DNA from: Xenopus tropicalis
Taxonomy: Eukaryota; Chordata; Amphibia; Anura; Pipidae
NCBI RefSeq assembly: GCF_000004195.4
Contig: NC_030677.2
Coordinates: forward strand, 198,003,372 to 198,067,371
Reading direction: 5' to 3'
Length of the DNA stretch: 64,000 nucleotides
Each line of letters opens with the position of its first letter. Position 1 is the stretch's first letter. Made by a program: the position numbers and the translations under genes. Below the pieces are notes generated by a model. That model searched no databases. It was not told the DNA's origin and saw nothing but the letters and a program-made list of their open reading frames with translations. Below, one piece after another: positions 1 to 12,917 of the stretch.

Positions 1-464
1 ATGGCATCTAACATATTGGCACAACCCGCTCCACTGTTCAATGCTTTCCTTCACTATTAATATATAATTTATTAAGGTGAAAACAGTGTTTATATGGGCC
101 CCCAAAATTTTAGTCAAAGGCTTTGACTTCCCCAGGAGGGATATGCAATTGCCCTGTTCTGGATTTGTGTCACCCACACTAGACACATGGTAAAAGCTAG
201 AGAATAATGTTTAAGTCCTCAGTAAGTGAACAGGTCTACGAGCATAATGGCATTCTGGTTAATGCCAAAGCATGGCTGCTGCCTAATCTGTATGTACAAC
301 CTGTACCAGTTAATTCAGTAGGTCAGGCATCCCCCACCGGCGCCCCATGTAGCCACTGTCTCTATATTCAGTAAAGAGAAGTTAGGACTCTGGTTTTGAG
401 TAATAAAAAACATTACATTTTACTGTTTTACATGCTTTTCAACATTGATCAAAAGGCTGCTCTT
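1..464. other. Unannotated upstream sequence
   Basis: No exon, RNA gene or clear repeat was recognised here. In mammals LMBRD2 lies head-to-head upstream of SKP2, so I looked on the minus strand for its N-terminal coding exon and did not see one. Confidence 0.4.
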
Positions 465-1706
465 TCTACCACTCCCTACTATACCTGCTATCCCACAGCC
501 CCAGTCCCTTCCCAGAGGCTATTATCCCCCACTGCTACTATAGGCACCATCTCTCCCTACTATACCTGCTATCCCACAGCCCCAGTCCCTTCCCAGAGGC
601 TATTATCCCCCCACTGCTACTATAGGCACCATCTCTCCCTACTATACCTGCTATCCTACAGCCCCAGTCCCTTCCCAGAGGCTATTATCCCCCCACTGCT
701 ACTATAGGCACAATCTACCCCTACTATACCTGCTATCCCACAGCCCCAGTCCCTTCCCAGAGGCTATTATCCCCCCACTGCTACTATAGGCACCATCTCT
801 CCCTACTATACCTGATATCCCACAGCCCCAGTCCCTTCCCAGAGGCTATTATCCCCCCACTGCTACTATAGGCACAATCTACCCCTACTATACCTGCTAT
901 CCCACAGCCCCAGTCCCTTCCCAGAGGCTATTATCCCACTGCTACTATAGGCACCATCTCTCCCTACTATACCTGCTATCCCACAGCCCCAGTCCCTTCC
1001 CAGAGGCTATTATCCCACTGCTACTATAGGCACCATCTCTCCCTACTATACCTGCTATCCCACAGCCCCAGTCCCTTCCCAGAGGCTATTATCCCCCCAC
1101 TGCTACTATAGGCACCATCTCTCCCTACTATACCTGCTATCCCACAGCCCCAGTCCCTTCCCAGAGGCTATTATCCCCCACTGCTACTATAGGCACCATC
1201 TCTCCCTACTATACCTGCTATCCCACAGCCCCAGTCCCTTCCCAGGGGCTATTATCCCCCCACTGCTACTATAGGCACCATCTCTCCCTACTATACCTGC
1301 TATCCCACAGCCCCAGTCCCTTCCCAGAGGCTATTATCCCCCCACTGCTACTATAGGCACCATCTCTCCCTACTATACCTGCTATCCCACAGCCCCAGTC
1401 CCTTCCCAGAGGCTATTATCCCCCCACTGCTACTATAGGCACCATCTCTCCCTACTATACCTGCTATCCCACAGCCCCAGTCCCTTCCCGGAGGCTATTA
1501 TCCCCCCACTGCTACTATAGGCACCATCTCTCCCTACTATACCTGCTATCCCACAGCCCCAGTCCCTTCCCAGAGGCTATTATCTCACTGCTACTATAGG
1601 CACCATCTCTCCTTACTATACCTGCTATCCCACAGCCCCAGTCCCTTCCCAGAGGCTATTATCCCACTGCTACTATAGGCACCATCTCTCCCTACTATCC
1701 CACAGC
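465..1706. repeat. ~82-bp minisatellite, about 15 copies
   Basis: A tandem array whose unit contains the words CCCAGTCCCTTCCCAGAGG, CTATTATCCCCC and TGCTACTATAGGCACCATCT. Units differ by small indels, mainly in the C-run after TATT (for example TATCCCACTG versus TATCCCCCCACTG), so the period varies between about 77 and 82 bp. The strand is pyrimidine-rich. It ends roughly 200 bp before the skp2 start codon, next to the promoter. Reading frames across it are by-products of the repeat. Confidence 0.95.
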
Positions 1707-1740
1707 CCCTTAAATTGTGTTATTTCCATTGCTGCTCCCC

Positions 1741-1903
1741 TACAGAAAAGTATTCCTGCGCCTCCCAAGCTGGCTATAATGCGGCAGACAGCGCATGCGT
1801 AGAGGCGTAGAGGTGCGGCGCAGGCGCAGAGTGACGCGCATAGTGACGCAGGAGGCGGCAGTAGGGGAGCGGGAAGGTTACAAGTGCACAAAGTGGCGCG
1901 CTG
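1741..1903 (+). promoter_or_regulatory. skp2: skp2 promoter / 5'UTR, GC-rich
   Basis: This short CpG-rich stretch separates the minisatellite from the skp2 start codon. It contains a perfect NRF1-like palindrome (GCGCATGCGT, 1791-1800) and two TGACGC half-sites resembling CRE/ATF motifs (about 1832 and 1844). No TATA box is placed convincingly. The transcription start is not determined; motif assignments are by eye. Confidence 0.5.
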
Positions 1904-4900
1904 ATGGCTGTACACAGGTAAATGGGGCAGCGGGAATGGTTTGTGTGTTTTTGCGCTCAGTGTTATGGCTCAGAGCTCCCAGGCAGCTCTCCTTGCTGTA
2001 AAACCCACACACTGACCTGGGCACAATACTTCGGCTTTAGGATAGGAACTTATTGGCGCTCCAGCTGTTTAAATAGCTACAAGTGCTCGCAGCCGCTAGT
2101 GCTGCTGGGAATTGTAGTCTGTATACGAGTGTTAATTTTGCCTTCACTTACAGAGGAATATTCTCCTGCTTGTGGTTAGATTGGGTGTAGTTGCCTTTGT
2201 GTACCCAAGCCTCTCTGCCAGCTTTTAGCGCTTGGCCTTAACTGTGGGTGCCAACAGCGCCCAATTGCCGAGGGCACCCTACTTTTTATCCTGCTGCCAG
2301 GGTTATTTTGCCTTTCTCCCTTGGAGACTGAGCAGCTGCACAGATGTTAGTGTTCTATGGCCACAATACAACTCACACTGTGGGGGGAGCCTGTGCCTGG
2401 GGCCCCTCCCTCATTAGGGCCCCACAACATACACAAAGGGCATGTTATTACATTTAACTGTTGATGGGTATATTTAATTGTAAAGATCAGGATTGCCCAA
2501 CCTGCAGTTGGTGTACATTCCCCAGCACCCTGTGACAGTCTTTGTCTGTAGGGGGGATGCTGGGAGTTGTATGTTTAACCCTCACATGGCTCACATCGGC
2601 TGCACATGGGGGGTCGGTGACCCCCATTTGAAAGCTTAAGAGGCAGAAGAGGAAGGCGAATAATTCAAAAACTATATATAAAAAAAAATAATATATAATG
2701 AATATATAATAGAATGACCAATTAAAAAGCTGCTTAGAACTGGCCATTCTATAACACACTAAAAGTTCGGTTAACTTTTAGTATTCAAGTAATATGAGAC
2801 AAGTCACAATTTGTCTTTTTTTAGTTGTGGTTTTACATTATTTTACTTTTTGTTGAGCAACTTTCAAGTTTGGAATTTCAGCAGCTATCTGGTTGCTAGG
2901 GTTCAGAGTACCTTAGCAACCAGGGGGTCATTTGAATGAGACACTGGAATATGAATATGAAAGGGTCTGAAATAAAAAGATAAGTAATAATATCAATAAA
3001 ACTGTAGCCTCACAGAGCATTAGGTTTTTGATTGCCGGGGTCAATGTCCCCCATTTGATATCTGGAAAGAGGCAAAAAAGGAGGGCAAATAAAAAAAAAA
3101 TAAATAAAAAAGACCAACTGAAAAGTTGCTTAGAATTAGCCAATCTATAACATACTAAAATGTAATGTAAAGGTGGTTTGCATTTAAATTAATTTTTAAT
3201 ATGACATAGACGGTGATATTTTAAAACAATTTTCAGTTGGTTTTATTTATTTATTTTTTTGTAGTTTTTCAGTTATGTCGCTTTTTGTTCATCAACTCTC
3301 CAGTTTGGAATTTCAGCAGCTATCTGGTTGCTAGATTCTTGTTTACCGTAGCAACCATAAAATTGTAAGATCACAGAGCAATAGTTTTTTGGCTGCCAGT
3401 GACCCCCATTTGAAAGCTGGAAAGGTGTTCAAGTGGAAGGCAAATAATTTGAAATCTGTTAATAAAAAATATATATAATGGTGATCAGTCGCAAAGTTGC
3501 TAGGAATAGGACATTCTATAACATACTAAAGGTTAACGTAAAGGTGACCCACCCCTTTAAGAGTTGTGTGAACAGGAAAGATGTAGTTTTGGGCCTTTCC
3601 TGTTCAACATGACAGGTGGTGTGGGGGTAAAATTAATGTGGTTTGAGTCCTTTGGGGCACCGCCCACTGTCGGGGGAGTTGGGGATGATGATAAAGGTTA
3701 TGGGATGGGACTGCTGAATATGAATCATTATACAGAAGCCCTTAGTACTGACACATTGACCAGTAATGTATAAAACGGACTGCTTTGCCTTATAAATATG
3801 GCAGATGGTATAACTCTCTCGTTCTCTGTTGCAGGAAACACCTCCAGGAGATCCCTGCTCCCAGCAGGAACGCGTCCAACCTCATGTGGTGCTGGGACTC
3901 CAACAAGCCTTCAGACCTTTTCTATGGCATGGGGGTGACTCCTATGGAGAAGGATTTGCAAGACACAGAAAATACCCCTCAGGACTATATAGTAAAGGCC
4001 AGTCCCCCACAGAAACGCCCGAGGCCGAAGGAACGGGATGAATGCTTTGTCATTGCACGGCGGCCCCGGGTGGCCAGACCTGCTCAGACAGGTACGGAGC
4101 TCGTGTCAAAAAAAGAGGGTATATTTGCCCTTTAAAACTATGGCTTCCAACAAACATCACCCTAATGCTTGGGGCAGTTGGGCAGGTTTCATTTAGATAA
4201 AGAGGAGGGACATGCGTCTTTTTTGCAACCTAAATTACTATAAGTTTAAACCCTATTGCCCTGCAGCATAACCCTCCTCCTATTCTTCCAAGGCATAGAA
4301 TATGCAGGGGGGCCATGCTTTATTTACATACAAGGCTCAGAGGTGGGGGTTGGTTGGTTAAATAGAGACAACCCTGAGGATCCAGGAGGTTCAGTTAAAG
4401 CTGCAGTAAGGGTTGTTAGTAAGGGTATAGGGCTACTTGGCATTAGAATTGGCACAGTAACCCTGCTCCATAAGAACAGTGGCTTTTTCATGCTGCTGCT
4501 ACTTGTAGCACCAAGTTCTTGGCCGACCCAAAGTCCTTTGCACCCCAATGGCAAGCAAAGGCCGTTGCATCACTGCTATAAACAGGAGACACCCCAGAAT
4601 GCCACAGCCCTAATACTAATAATGAAATATTTATCCTGGATTTTAGTTGCCCTTTGTCTTAAATCTTATAAACTTACTTTCCATGGGGAATGGGCTTCAG
4701 GGGATATTTTGTTGCCCACACCATGTGTATGCATGTGACTAGATTTTTAAAATCATGGTGAATAATCGCGCACTCTATAAGTTTTGTGGTTGCGTGACCG
4801 ATGTACAATTAAAAGTCGTATAGGCTTTGAGTTTGTTTTTGTTTGTTTTTCTATCCAGCACTATTGCCAAATTGTGTTATAGTTGTGTTTCTCGCTTGTG

Positions 4901-7900
4901 TGTAAAGGTGGCCATACACGTGGCGATCTGACGATCGGTCGCACGAAACATCGTAAGATCCGCCACACACCATTCAGGGCTGAATCGGCAGGTAAGGAGG
5001 TAGAAACAATAGGATTTCTACCTCCTTCTGCCGATTCAGATCTGAAGGGAGAATTTTGGTCAGGCGCCTTCTATGGCGCCCGATCAAAATTTTCCAACTG
5101 GTCCGATCGGCGAGTCGACCGATATCAGCAGGTTCCTGCGATATCGGTCGACTCGCCGACATACCATACACGCACCGATTATCGTACGAAACGACGTTTC
5201 GTACGATAATATCGGTGCGTGTATGGCCACCTTTAGGCAATCAGCAGAAAGAGGCAACAATGGCTTTATCACCTTATAGTGCTCCCATGCTGTGACTGAC
5301 AGCCGTATCTGATCCCATTCCCGCTCCCCCCAGCTTCCTGCCCTGTCGCAACCCCTGGGAGCACCATATGCCGGGGTAGTGCTTATACTGCCCGGTGCCC
5401 TTTATTTGCTCACTGTTTGGGCTGGGGAAATGCTGAGGCTTTCTGGCTAGTGTGTATCAGCCAGAGGCTTGTTGAACAAGCGGTTCTGAGCGCTTCACCC
5501 ATGGGCCAATAATTAGCTGAAGTGGTAAGGTGGCAACTTTTCCTCTGAGCGCCAGCAAGCAGGGCAGCAAGGGGCACTGATCATAAGCAAGGGCAACTGC
5601 CAAGCTGCAAAAGCCATTGCATGTAGCATGGAACATCAAGATCCTTAGTCTTTATCTGAGGTTGCAGATATTCATTGTCTACCTCTTCCTTTTCAGTCAT
5701 CTCCTGGGACACATTGCCTGATGAGTTGCTGTTGGGCATCTTTAACTACTTGCATCTCATTGACCTTCTGAGAGCTGCCCGGGTCTGCAAGCGATGGCAC
5801 CGACTTCTGTAAGTTCCTTTTTATAATGACATTTTATGCATTTACTGTGTGTTTCGTCTGTGCCCTGTAGACCGCTCCATTGGTATCAGTGGCACATAAA
5901 TGGCTCTCAGTGAGGCCACAAATTCAGAGTATAAAGCACCAGTCTATGGCAGCTTATATACAGTAGCCCCTTTGGCATTTAACAATATCCTGACTGCCAG
6001 TCTGGCAGCAATTTAATAGCAGTTGTACCCTGTGACCCCTTAATTTATCTGTCACCTTTCCCCTCTGCCCTCAGAACGGATGAGTCCCTGTGGCACAGCC
6101 TGGATCTTACTGGCAAACACTTGGCGGATGGAATCATAGGAAGAGTATTGTCTCTGGGCGTGGTTACATTTCGCTGCCCCAGATCCTGCATGGGCGAGCC
6201 AATGTTTACTAAGACTAGGTAAGTGTCCATCATGGATCTTAACATGGCTGCTAAACAGGCCAGTGAATGTGTGCATAGGGAGCACAATTGGGTAGGATTG
6301 ATTTACCAATTGGGTCGTGGACCGCATCAGCTCATTGATGGAGTCCCCGATCCAATGGGTAAATCAATGCTGCCCGATTGACACCTGGCTGATTTTCGCC
6401 AGATATCAGTCAGGGAGGCAATACGTGTGCAGATAAGCTGCTAATTCTGCCTTAATGATCCAAATCAGCAGCTGAAATTTGAATGTGTATGGCCAGCTTT
6501 AGAGGGTGTAAAATATTTAGGCTAAGGCAAGGCCAGATGATATGCCATCCAATCAGAGCATTCCTTATAGACACTTACTGCCGGCTAAATGCCCAGTTGA
6601 AAGCAACAATGACAGTCATGTGCGACCTACGTTGTTGCAGTAAGTGGCTTCTAACAATAATGATCTTGGGTGTAAACCCCCACATACTCTCTGCACTCCA
6701 GTTCCTTCTGCTTTTTGTCCATTGTAACATCTTTTCTATAAATACAGTTACCCCCAGGCCCAGCACCATTTAGAGGCCTAATAAATCCTTATGGGTAAAT
6801 ATTTATTATTTTCTATTTATTTTTTGAGGAATAAGTTATTCCCACATTTCCCCTTTCTTTTTCCACCGGCGCCCCTCACATAAGGGGGAAGGATGCATAA
6901 GGGAAAAGATACTGTGTCTTCCATAATAATAATCTGTTCTAGACCAACATACTTCTTCCTCGAACATTGCCCATAGACTACAGTGAAACAGCGCACCCCA
7001 GTGGCCAGTGCATCTTTAAATATGGAGAATACTGTTTTATCCTTGCCAAGCAAATACCATTAGAACAAGGTGGCTTTTAGATATGGGATCTCCATTGTTC
7101 CCTCATCCCGAACATTTAATAATAAAATCTCATTGGTTGGTATAATGGTCCCCTTTATCTCTTTTTTTTTTTAGACATTTGCGCCTGCTCCACATGGACC
7201 TTTCTAACAGTACAGTCAGCGTGGGTGCTCTTCAGAGTATCCTCTCCCGCTGTCACAAACTGCAGAACCTGAGCTTGGAGGGACTGGTATTGTCCGACGA
7301 TATAACCCGGTAAGGCAGTATTACAGCTATGTGTTATGGTTAGTGCTAGAACCACCGCCTTAAGGTTTCCTCCTCCGGTGGAAGTGTAGCAGGATAAATG
7401 TATCTGCTATACAGGTTAATGTTACAGTTTTATAGGGTAATGGAATAAAAGTTGCACAACTATAAAAAAAAAATAATGATTTGCCTTCCTCTTCTGGCTC
7501 TTTCCAGCTTTCTAATGGGGGGGTCACTGACCCTGGCAGCCATAAACTATTGCTCTGTGAGGCTACAATAATATTGTTATAACTTATCTTTCTATGCAGA
7601 CCCTCTACTATTCATATTCCCATCTCTTGTTTTAACTACTGCCAGGTTGCTAGGGTAAATAAGACTAGCTGAACAAAAAGCCAAATAAAAACCATAAAAT
7701 AAAAAATGAAGACCAATTGCACATTTATGCAGAATATCAATGTCTACATTATATTAAAAGTGAATTTAAAGGTAAAGTACCCCTTTTAGCAAAGCCATAG
7801 AAACAATTACAAAAAATATAGACATATGGCCCTTTAATATAGTTTGCTCCAGGTATGTATCCGGTAGAGATTATGGCCCAGTAACATATTTTTGGCTGGC

Positions 7901-10900
7901 AGTTGCACTCATGTTTCCAAATATGTACCGGCGCTGCAACTCACCGTCATTTCTTATTTCAGCTCCATTTCCCAGAATGAAGATCTCATCCGATTAAACC
8001 TTGGCGGCTGCTCAGGGTTCAGTTCAGAATCACTGAAGGAAATGCTAACCAACTGTTCCAGGTAAGGTTTGTTTAAAGGAAACTATACCCCCTGAATGAA
8101 TGCTTAATCAACAGATAATTTTTACTATGTTAAGTGGCCTATTAAAGAAACTCGCCAAACTGATATATATATATCAGTAAATATTGCCCTTTTACATCCT
8201 TTCCCCTGAGCCGCCATTTAGTGATGGGCTGTGTGCCCCCTCAGAGATCAGCTGACAGGAAATAATGCAGCTCTAACTGTAACAGGAAGTAGTGTGGGAG
8301 TAAAAGGCAGAACTCTGCCCATTCATTGGCTGATGGGGCCTAGCGTGTATGTGTGCCTTGGCTTGTTTGTGTGCGCTGTGAATCCTATGATGCCAGGGGG
8401 TGGCCCTTAGTACTTAAAATGGCAGTTTTCTATTTAGGATTACCCAATAGCACATACTACTAAAAAAGTCTATTTTTATGAAAGTGGTTTATTTAGATGA
8501 AGCAGGTTTTACATATGAGCTGTTTATGCAATATATTTTTATAGAGACCTACATTGTTTGGGGGGCGGGGGGGGTATAGTTTTCGTTTAACCCTTGGCTT
8601 CCGCAAGGCAGTACCTCTGAATCAAAGTGTGTGTTATAGCCCCACCTCTAGGATATGACATCATCTGTATAAGCTGTATGTTCTAAGCATGTGTATGACA
8701 TGGCGATCTGCTGGCCTGGGATGTGGGGGACATGTTATTTACCTGTGGGTAAGCTTCTCAGTTGTGTTGTCTGTGTTGCAGGTTGGATGAACTGAACCTG
8801 TCGTGGTGCGACTTTGAGGCAGAGCACGTAAAGAGCGCCGTCAGTCACCTGCCCAGCAGCCTAACGCAGTTAAATTTCAGTGGCTACCGGCAGAACCTGG
8901 AACTCTCTGGTACGCACTACGTATTGGTATCTTTATGCGCAGGTGTAATGTAAGAACAGCAGGCAGAACTAGGCACTGACATGATAGCCCCACACTATAT
9001 AAGGTTCCTGTGATTGGCCCCTCCGACTGTGCTACTGGCAGGGGCTGTTAGGACACACCCACCCCTTAGCTACAACATGGACAGGAACAATAGTGGATCC
9101 TTGGGAGAATAAAGGGGCCATTTTTAAAGTTCATTATCATCTTTAGCCCAGAGTGAGAGCCGACCTGCATGGTTCATCATTGCCTACAGGGGGATTTTTG
9201 CTTATGCCATTTGTCTTCTGTAACTGTCACAACGCTACAATTCTTCCGCAAACATTTTTATGCTTTCCCTTTTTTAAACATCTAATTTTGGCTCCCAGTA
9301 GGTTCTCTGATATAAATTGTTGTTGGGGGGTGTAGGTTGCCCTCCTACACGACTGCCACAATAAGGTGGCAAATATGTTCTTAATCAGACTGGCTCATTA
9401 ACCCCTGTAAACTGCCACGTGCTCTGTGTGACCCTATGCTATTTGTTCTGAGTCTTATGGGCCGCCCTCAGACAGGCTGACTTTGGCTCTATCAGTGCCA
9501 TATTGCTCCCAGCAAGAGAGTAAGGGCAAGAGAGTAAGGGCCGCGCTACCCTATAGGGAGGTCCAGCTGAAGTCTCACTGCTGCTTGCAGTCCTCCAAGG
9601 AATTTTCCTTCCTTACAAAATAATTTGTAGTCTGCACCAGTAGGTTTGGCTATAGGGCTGCTGTTCTTACTCACAAGTACATCAGCCACATGATACTGTA
9701 GCTACTCATTCTTTGGCCGGCCCCATTTCCACAAAATGAAGGAGCAGCTTTGTAAGATATTTGGCATTGGCCCTTGTGCAGCAGCGACAAGATTTAATCT
9801 CACTGGAGATTTTAATTTCTGGTTATTAGTTGCCCTTAAATGCCTTGGGGAGTGCTACTGGTCCCATTCACATGTTGCACCAGGTGTTAACTCTTTGTGC
9901 ATCTGTAATTGTGCATTTTGTAGCCGCACCCCCACGTCAGTACACACAGCACATAACGTATATCTCCTTTACTTCTAGATGTGAAGACGCTCGTGGCCCA
10001 ATGTCCTGACTTGACAGACTTGGATTTAAGGTAATGTGCTGTTTTACAACAAATATATATCTTCTATCTCTGAACCCACCAAGCTTATACTTAAATGTAC
10101 CAGTCTGCAGCCCTAGTGGCAGTTGAAATGTATTTTTGTCACAGTTATCATTTTGGATATCAATATAGGAAGCTATCACTTGTGAACAAACATGGAGAGC
10201 TGTGCTGTGCACTAATACATTGCACTCTTATGCATTAAAGGGATAGTGAAACATTACAGGTTTTACCAGGAACATGTCACTGTGCCTAGCTCTAGTGGCT
10301 CTAGGGTTTAAATAGGCATAGTGACATGCTACTGTTAAAAAGATAAATACATTTTGTGACATATGGCAAACAAGGTCTAATTTGCCCAGATCCTGCATGT
10401 TTTAAGACTACAGTGGAGCAATGTCCGTGCTTCTATATAATTACCTCTGTACATATCTGTTCAGACTGCCATGATGAATAAGGTCCCATTTAAGCCATTC
10501 TGGTCCGAGAGGTGTGTGGGTTACATGAACAGATAATATAGTGAGAGATGAGCACAAAGCCTGTACCTAAGAACTGGATCTAATTATATTTTCTCCTTCA
10601 TACAGTGACAGCGTGATGCTGACCGCCGACTGCTTTGCAGTTTTGCAGCAGCTTCTCCATCTCCAGCACCTTGGGCTGAGTCGCTGTTACCAGATCTGCC
10701 CGGCTGCTCTGCTGTAAGTACTCTCTATTCCCTCTTCTCTTTAGTCCCCTACTAAAGCATTACTCCATTGTAGTGTGTGCTACTGTATTACTGGTATTGG
10801 TGATGCCCTCTGCAGTTTCATTTCTCCATCTCAATCCATTGTTTTTTAGATTGTCTCTCTGAATCCCCATAACCCATTTTATGTCCTAATACTCCAGATT

Positions 10901-11139
10901 TACTCTTGGTTATGTTTTGCCCCAGGGAGCTTGGAAAGAAGATCCCTCTAAAGAGCCTCAGTGTATTTGGCATCGTGTCAGAAGGCTCCATGCAGATCCT
11001 GAAGGAATCCCTCCCACACATAAAGATAAACTGCTCCTACTTCAGTACCATCGGCCGGCCCACTACAGGGATCCGAAAGAGCCGGGAAATGTGGGGCATG
11101 AAATGCAAGCTCACGTTGAACTATAAAGACTACTTGTGA
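1904..11139 (+). CDS. skp2: S-phase kinase-associated protein 2 (F-box/LRR)
   Basis: Ten coding exons: 1904-1917, 3835-4091, 5697-5808, 6075-6218, 7175-7309, 7963-8061, 8782-8909, 9979-10030, 10606-10713, 10926-11139. All have AG/GT borders and join in one frame to 420 codons plus TGA, close to the human length of about 424. SKP2 is the substrate receptor of the SCF ubiquitin ligase that, with CKS1, targets p27 in the nucleus at G1/S. Exon 1 contributes only 14 nt (MAVH plus two bases of the R codon) and is spliced to KHLQEIP, the conserved N-terminus. The F-box lies at about residues 92-137 ([15 protein letters not shown]...CKRWHRLL). Leucine-rich repeats follow to about 395 ([64 protein letters not shown]). 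The tail ends [10 protein letters not shown]. Exons 4, 5, 6 and 9 are multiples of three in the same phase, matching LRR modules. Several introns contain MITEs. Confidence 0.97.
2618..3562. mobile_element. Cluster of TTAA-type MITE copies (T2/Kolobok-like)
   Basis: Intron 1 of skp2 holds about three diverged, adjoining copies of one repeat family. Landmarks are CTATAACATACTAAA, GGTTGCTAGGGT, TTTGGAATTTCAGCAGCT, TGACCCCCATTTGAAAGC and an end reading AAGGTGACCCACCCCTTTAA. Other copies lie at 7425-7790, 11783-12222, 13412-13842, 22128-22598, 36352-36720 and 55158-55312. TTAA termini with AAAGG ends fit the T2/Kolobok MITEs described from Xenopus; the family name is inferred. Confidence 0.7.
4903..5235. 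mobile_element. Palindromic MITE (GGCCATACACG family)
   Basis: In skp2 intron 2. The left end TAAAGGTGGCCATACACG is mirrored at the right end by CGTGTATGGCCACCTTTA, and much of the interior also pairs (GATATCGGTCGACTCGCC against its complement). It is GC- and CpG-rich compared with its surroundings. Related copies are at 27177-27537 and 46869-47216, and a right-end fragment at 6225-6502. Both strands have open frames, a consequence of the palindrome. Confidence 0.8.
6225..6502. mobile_element. Truncated GGCCATACAC-family MITE
   Basis: In skp2 intron 4, seven bases or so beyond the exon 4 donor. The right end reads GTGTATGGCCAGCTTTA, matching the right end of the element at 4903-5235; the left end is diverged and its exact border is not clear. 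Confidence 0.45.
7425..7790. mobile_element. T2/Kolobok-like MITE copy
   Basis: In skp2 intron 5. It carries the family words CTTTCCAGCTTTC, GGGTCACTGACCC, CTATTGCTCTGTGAGGC and the end AAAGGTAAAGTACCCCTTTTA. Confidence 0.7.
8073..8590. mobile_element. TTAA-flanked MITE just inside skp2 intron 6
   Basis: The left end TTAAAGGAAACTATACCCC and the right end GGGGTATAGTTTTCGTTTAA are inverted repeats bounded by TTAA, the target site of T2/Kolobok-type elements. The element begins 11 bp after the exon 6 donor (exon ends 8061). A related, partly deleted copy is at 15633-16030. Confidence 0.8.
9005..9200. repeat. Dispersed repeat fragment, shared with 40450-40670
   Basis: In skp2 intron 7. Shares ordered words with 40450-40670: GTGATTGGC, CTGGCAGGGGCTGTTAGGACAC / CTGGGACCGTTAGGACAC, AATAAAGGGGCCA and CATTGCCTAC. 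Class unknown. Confidence 0.6.
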
Positions 11140-11782
11140 TGGGGGGGGGATCTCTGCACTAGGACAAAACCAAGAAACTTGAACTTTTTTTTTTAATACC
11201 CATCACTTTTTTTATTCGATTTTTTTTTTTTTTTTGTCTTTTGGGTATTTTGTACTGAAGGTGAGAAAAGGAACCTGGGGGAGAACAAGCTGCATGTTGC
11301 CTCCCACTGGTTTGAATCAGTGTAGAATACACCTGGCTCCTCTAAAGCCACAGCCGGCTCCTTATACATTCCTACAGGATTCTGATTTGTTACGGGATGA
11401 AGGATAGGAAGATGGTCAATATAAACCAATAAGCTGCCATTACTGACTGCCATTGATATGGTACTGATGTGGTTATGTGACGGGATAATGGGAGTCGTAG
11501 TTCCACAACAGCGAGTCCTAAATAATACCGTTCACTGGACTAGAACTTCTGTGCAACACAGTTAATGTGTATATTTATGTTGTTCTATAACGATCAGTTG
11601 TTAAACTCCCAGAATTCCTCTAGCTGGCCTGTTCTACATGGGGGCACCTTTATTCTTGCATCAAATGACTTTCCCACCAATCTGCAGCAAGCGGAATACA
11701 GCAGTGGGACCAGCACCGGTGGTGGGGATTTGGGTTTGCCATTTGTGCTCACTTGGTATCACTGCTAGGTACAACACACATT

Positions 11783-12222
11783 AAATGGGTGCTTTACCTT
11801 TAAATTAACTTTTAGTATGTTATAGAATGTCCAGTTCCTAGCAACTTTGCAATTGGTCTTTGTTATATATTATCGTTTCTAAATTATTTGCCTTTCTTTT
11901 CTGCCTCTTTCTAGCTTTCACACTGACCCCAGCACACACACAAACTCTGGGCCTCTGAGGCTACAATTTTGTTATTGTTACTTTTTATTAATTTTCTATT
12001 CAGTCCTTCACCTTTTAATATTCACTTTTGTATTCAAATCAATGCCTGGTTGCTGGTGTAAACAAGGCCTTAGCAACCAAATATCTGCGAAAATGCCAAA
12101 CTGGACAGCTGCTGAACCAAAATCTGAGAAAACCACAAAAAATGAAGACTAATTGCAAATTGTCTCAGAATATCAATGACTACATCATAGTAAAAGTTAA
12201 TTTGAAGGTGAATCACCCCTTT
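11783..12222. mobile_element. T2/Kolobok-like MITE copy
   Basis: Begins near TTAAATGGGTGCTTTACCTTT and ends AAGGTGAATCACCCCTTTAA, with the family interior (GTTATAGAATG, TTTCTAGCTTTC, GCCTGGTTGCTGG). Confidence 0.75.
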
Positions 12223-12783
12223 AACAAATTGTTATATGATTTTGTGTGACATGTGAATCACTGGGATTGAATTTAAGGCGCAAATCACAGTTGCACCATG
12301 ACAGTATATGGATAATATTGGCTTTTGGCTGCCCCTCTGCTGTCTGCCTTGCATAGAGTGAACCGGATCTATGGTACATTCAGTTGGCAGAGAATCTAAA
12401 ATAAACCCACAGCCTATGTACAAGCAGCGTTAACCCTTTAAGTGCCTCAGACTGTAAAAGCTACAAGTAGCATTGTATGGCTGTAGCATTTGTACTTCCA
12501 AATATTTCTGCGGCACAGAGATCTTACCAGCAAGACGTGGCACTCAGAGGGTTAATTTAATTAGCTGTTAAATTCAGTGGCTTATTCTATATATAGTACC
12601 TGCAGGCTGTTCCTACAAATGGAAAGATGGGAAACTGCCAACTGATTTCTTACAAATAAATATGAGCTGTAATGCTTTTCTATGAAAAGTTCTAAATTGA
12701 AGGCTAATTCCTGTTTAACCCTTTACTGTATAAATCATATGCTTTTTCCATTCCTTGATGTTTTCACTGTTTACAATATAACT

Positions 12784-12917
12784 CAGGGGTGGCCAATATA
12801 TATCGATCGCGGTCCATCCAGTCGATCCCCCGTGGATTTCTGGTGGAACATGATGAAGCCGGGGATGCGGAAGTGTTGTTTGAATGCGTACGTACGCATT
12901 CCCAGGCCACCCCTGGG
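12784..12917. mobile_element. Short foldback element
   Basis: Terminal words CAGGGGTGGCC and GGCCACCCCTG are perfect inverse complements. The interior contains CGCGGTCCATCCAGTCGATC and GATGAAGCCGGGGATGCGG, shared in part with the hAT-like MITE at 34464-34640. No clear target duplication was seen. Confidence 0.6.

Noticed and set aside
465..1706. CRISPR-like array
   Set aside because: The whole 82-bp unit repeats, with no unique spacers, in a vertebrate genome; it is a minisatellite.
4256..4738. 160-codon plus-strand frame
   Set aside because: Lies in skp2 intron 2, resembles no protein I know and has no splice or codon signal supporting it.
4883..5295. Overlapping frames on both strands of the palindromic MITE
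   Set aside because: A palindrome reads similarly on both strands; the same frames recur in the copy at 46869-47216.
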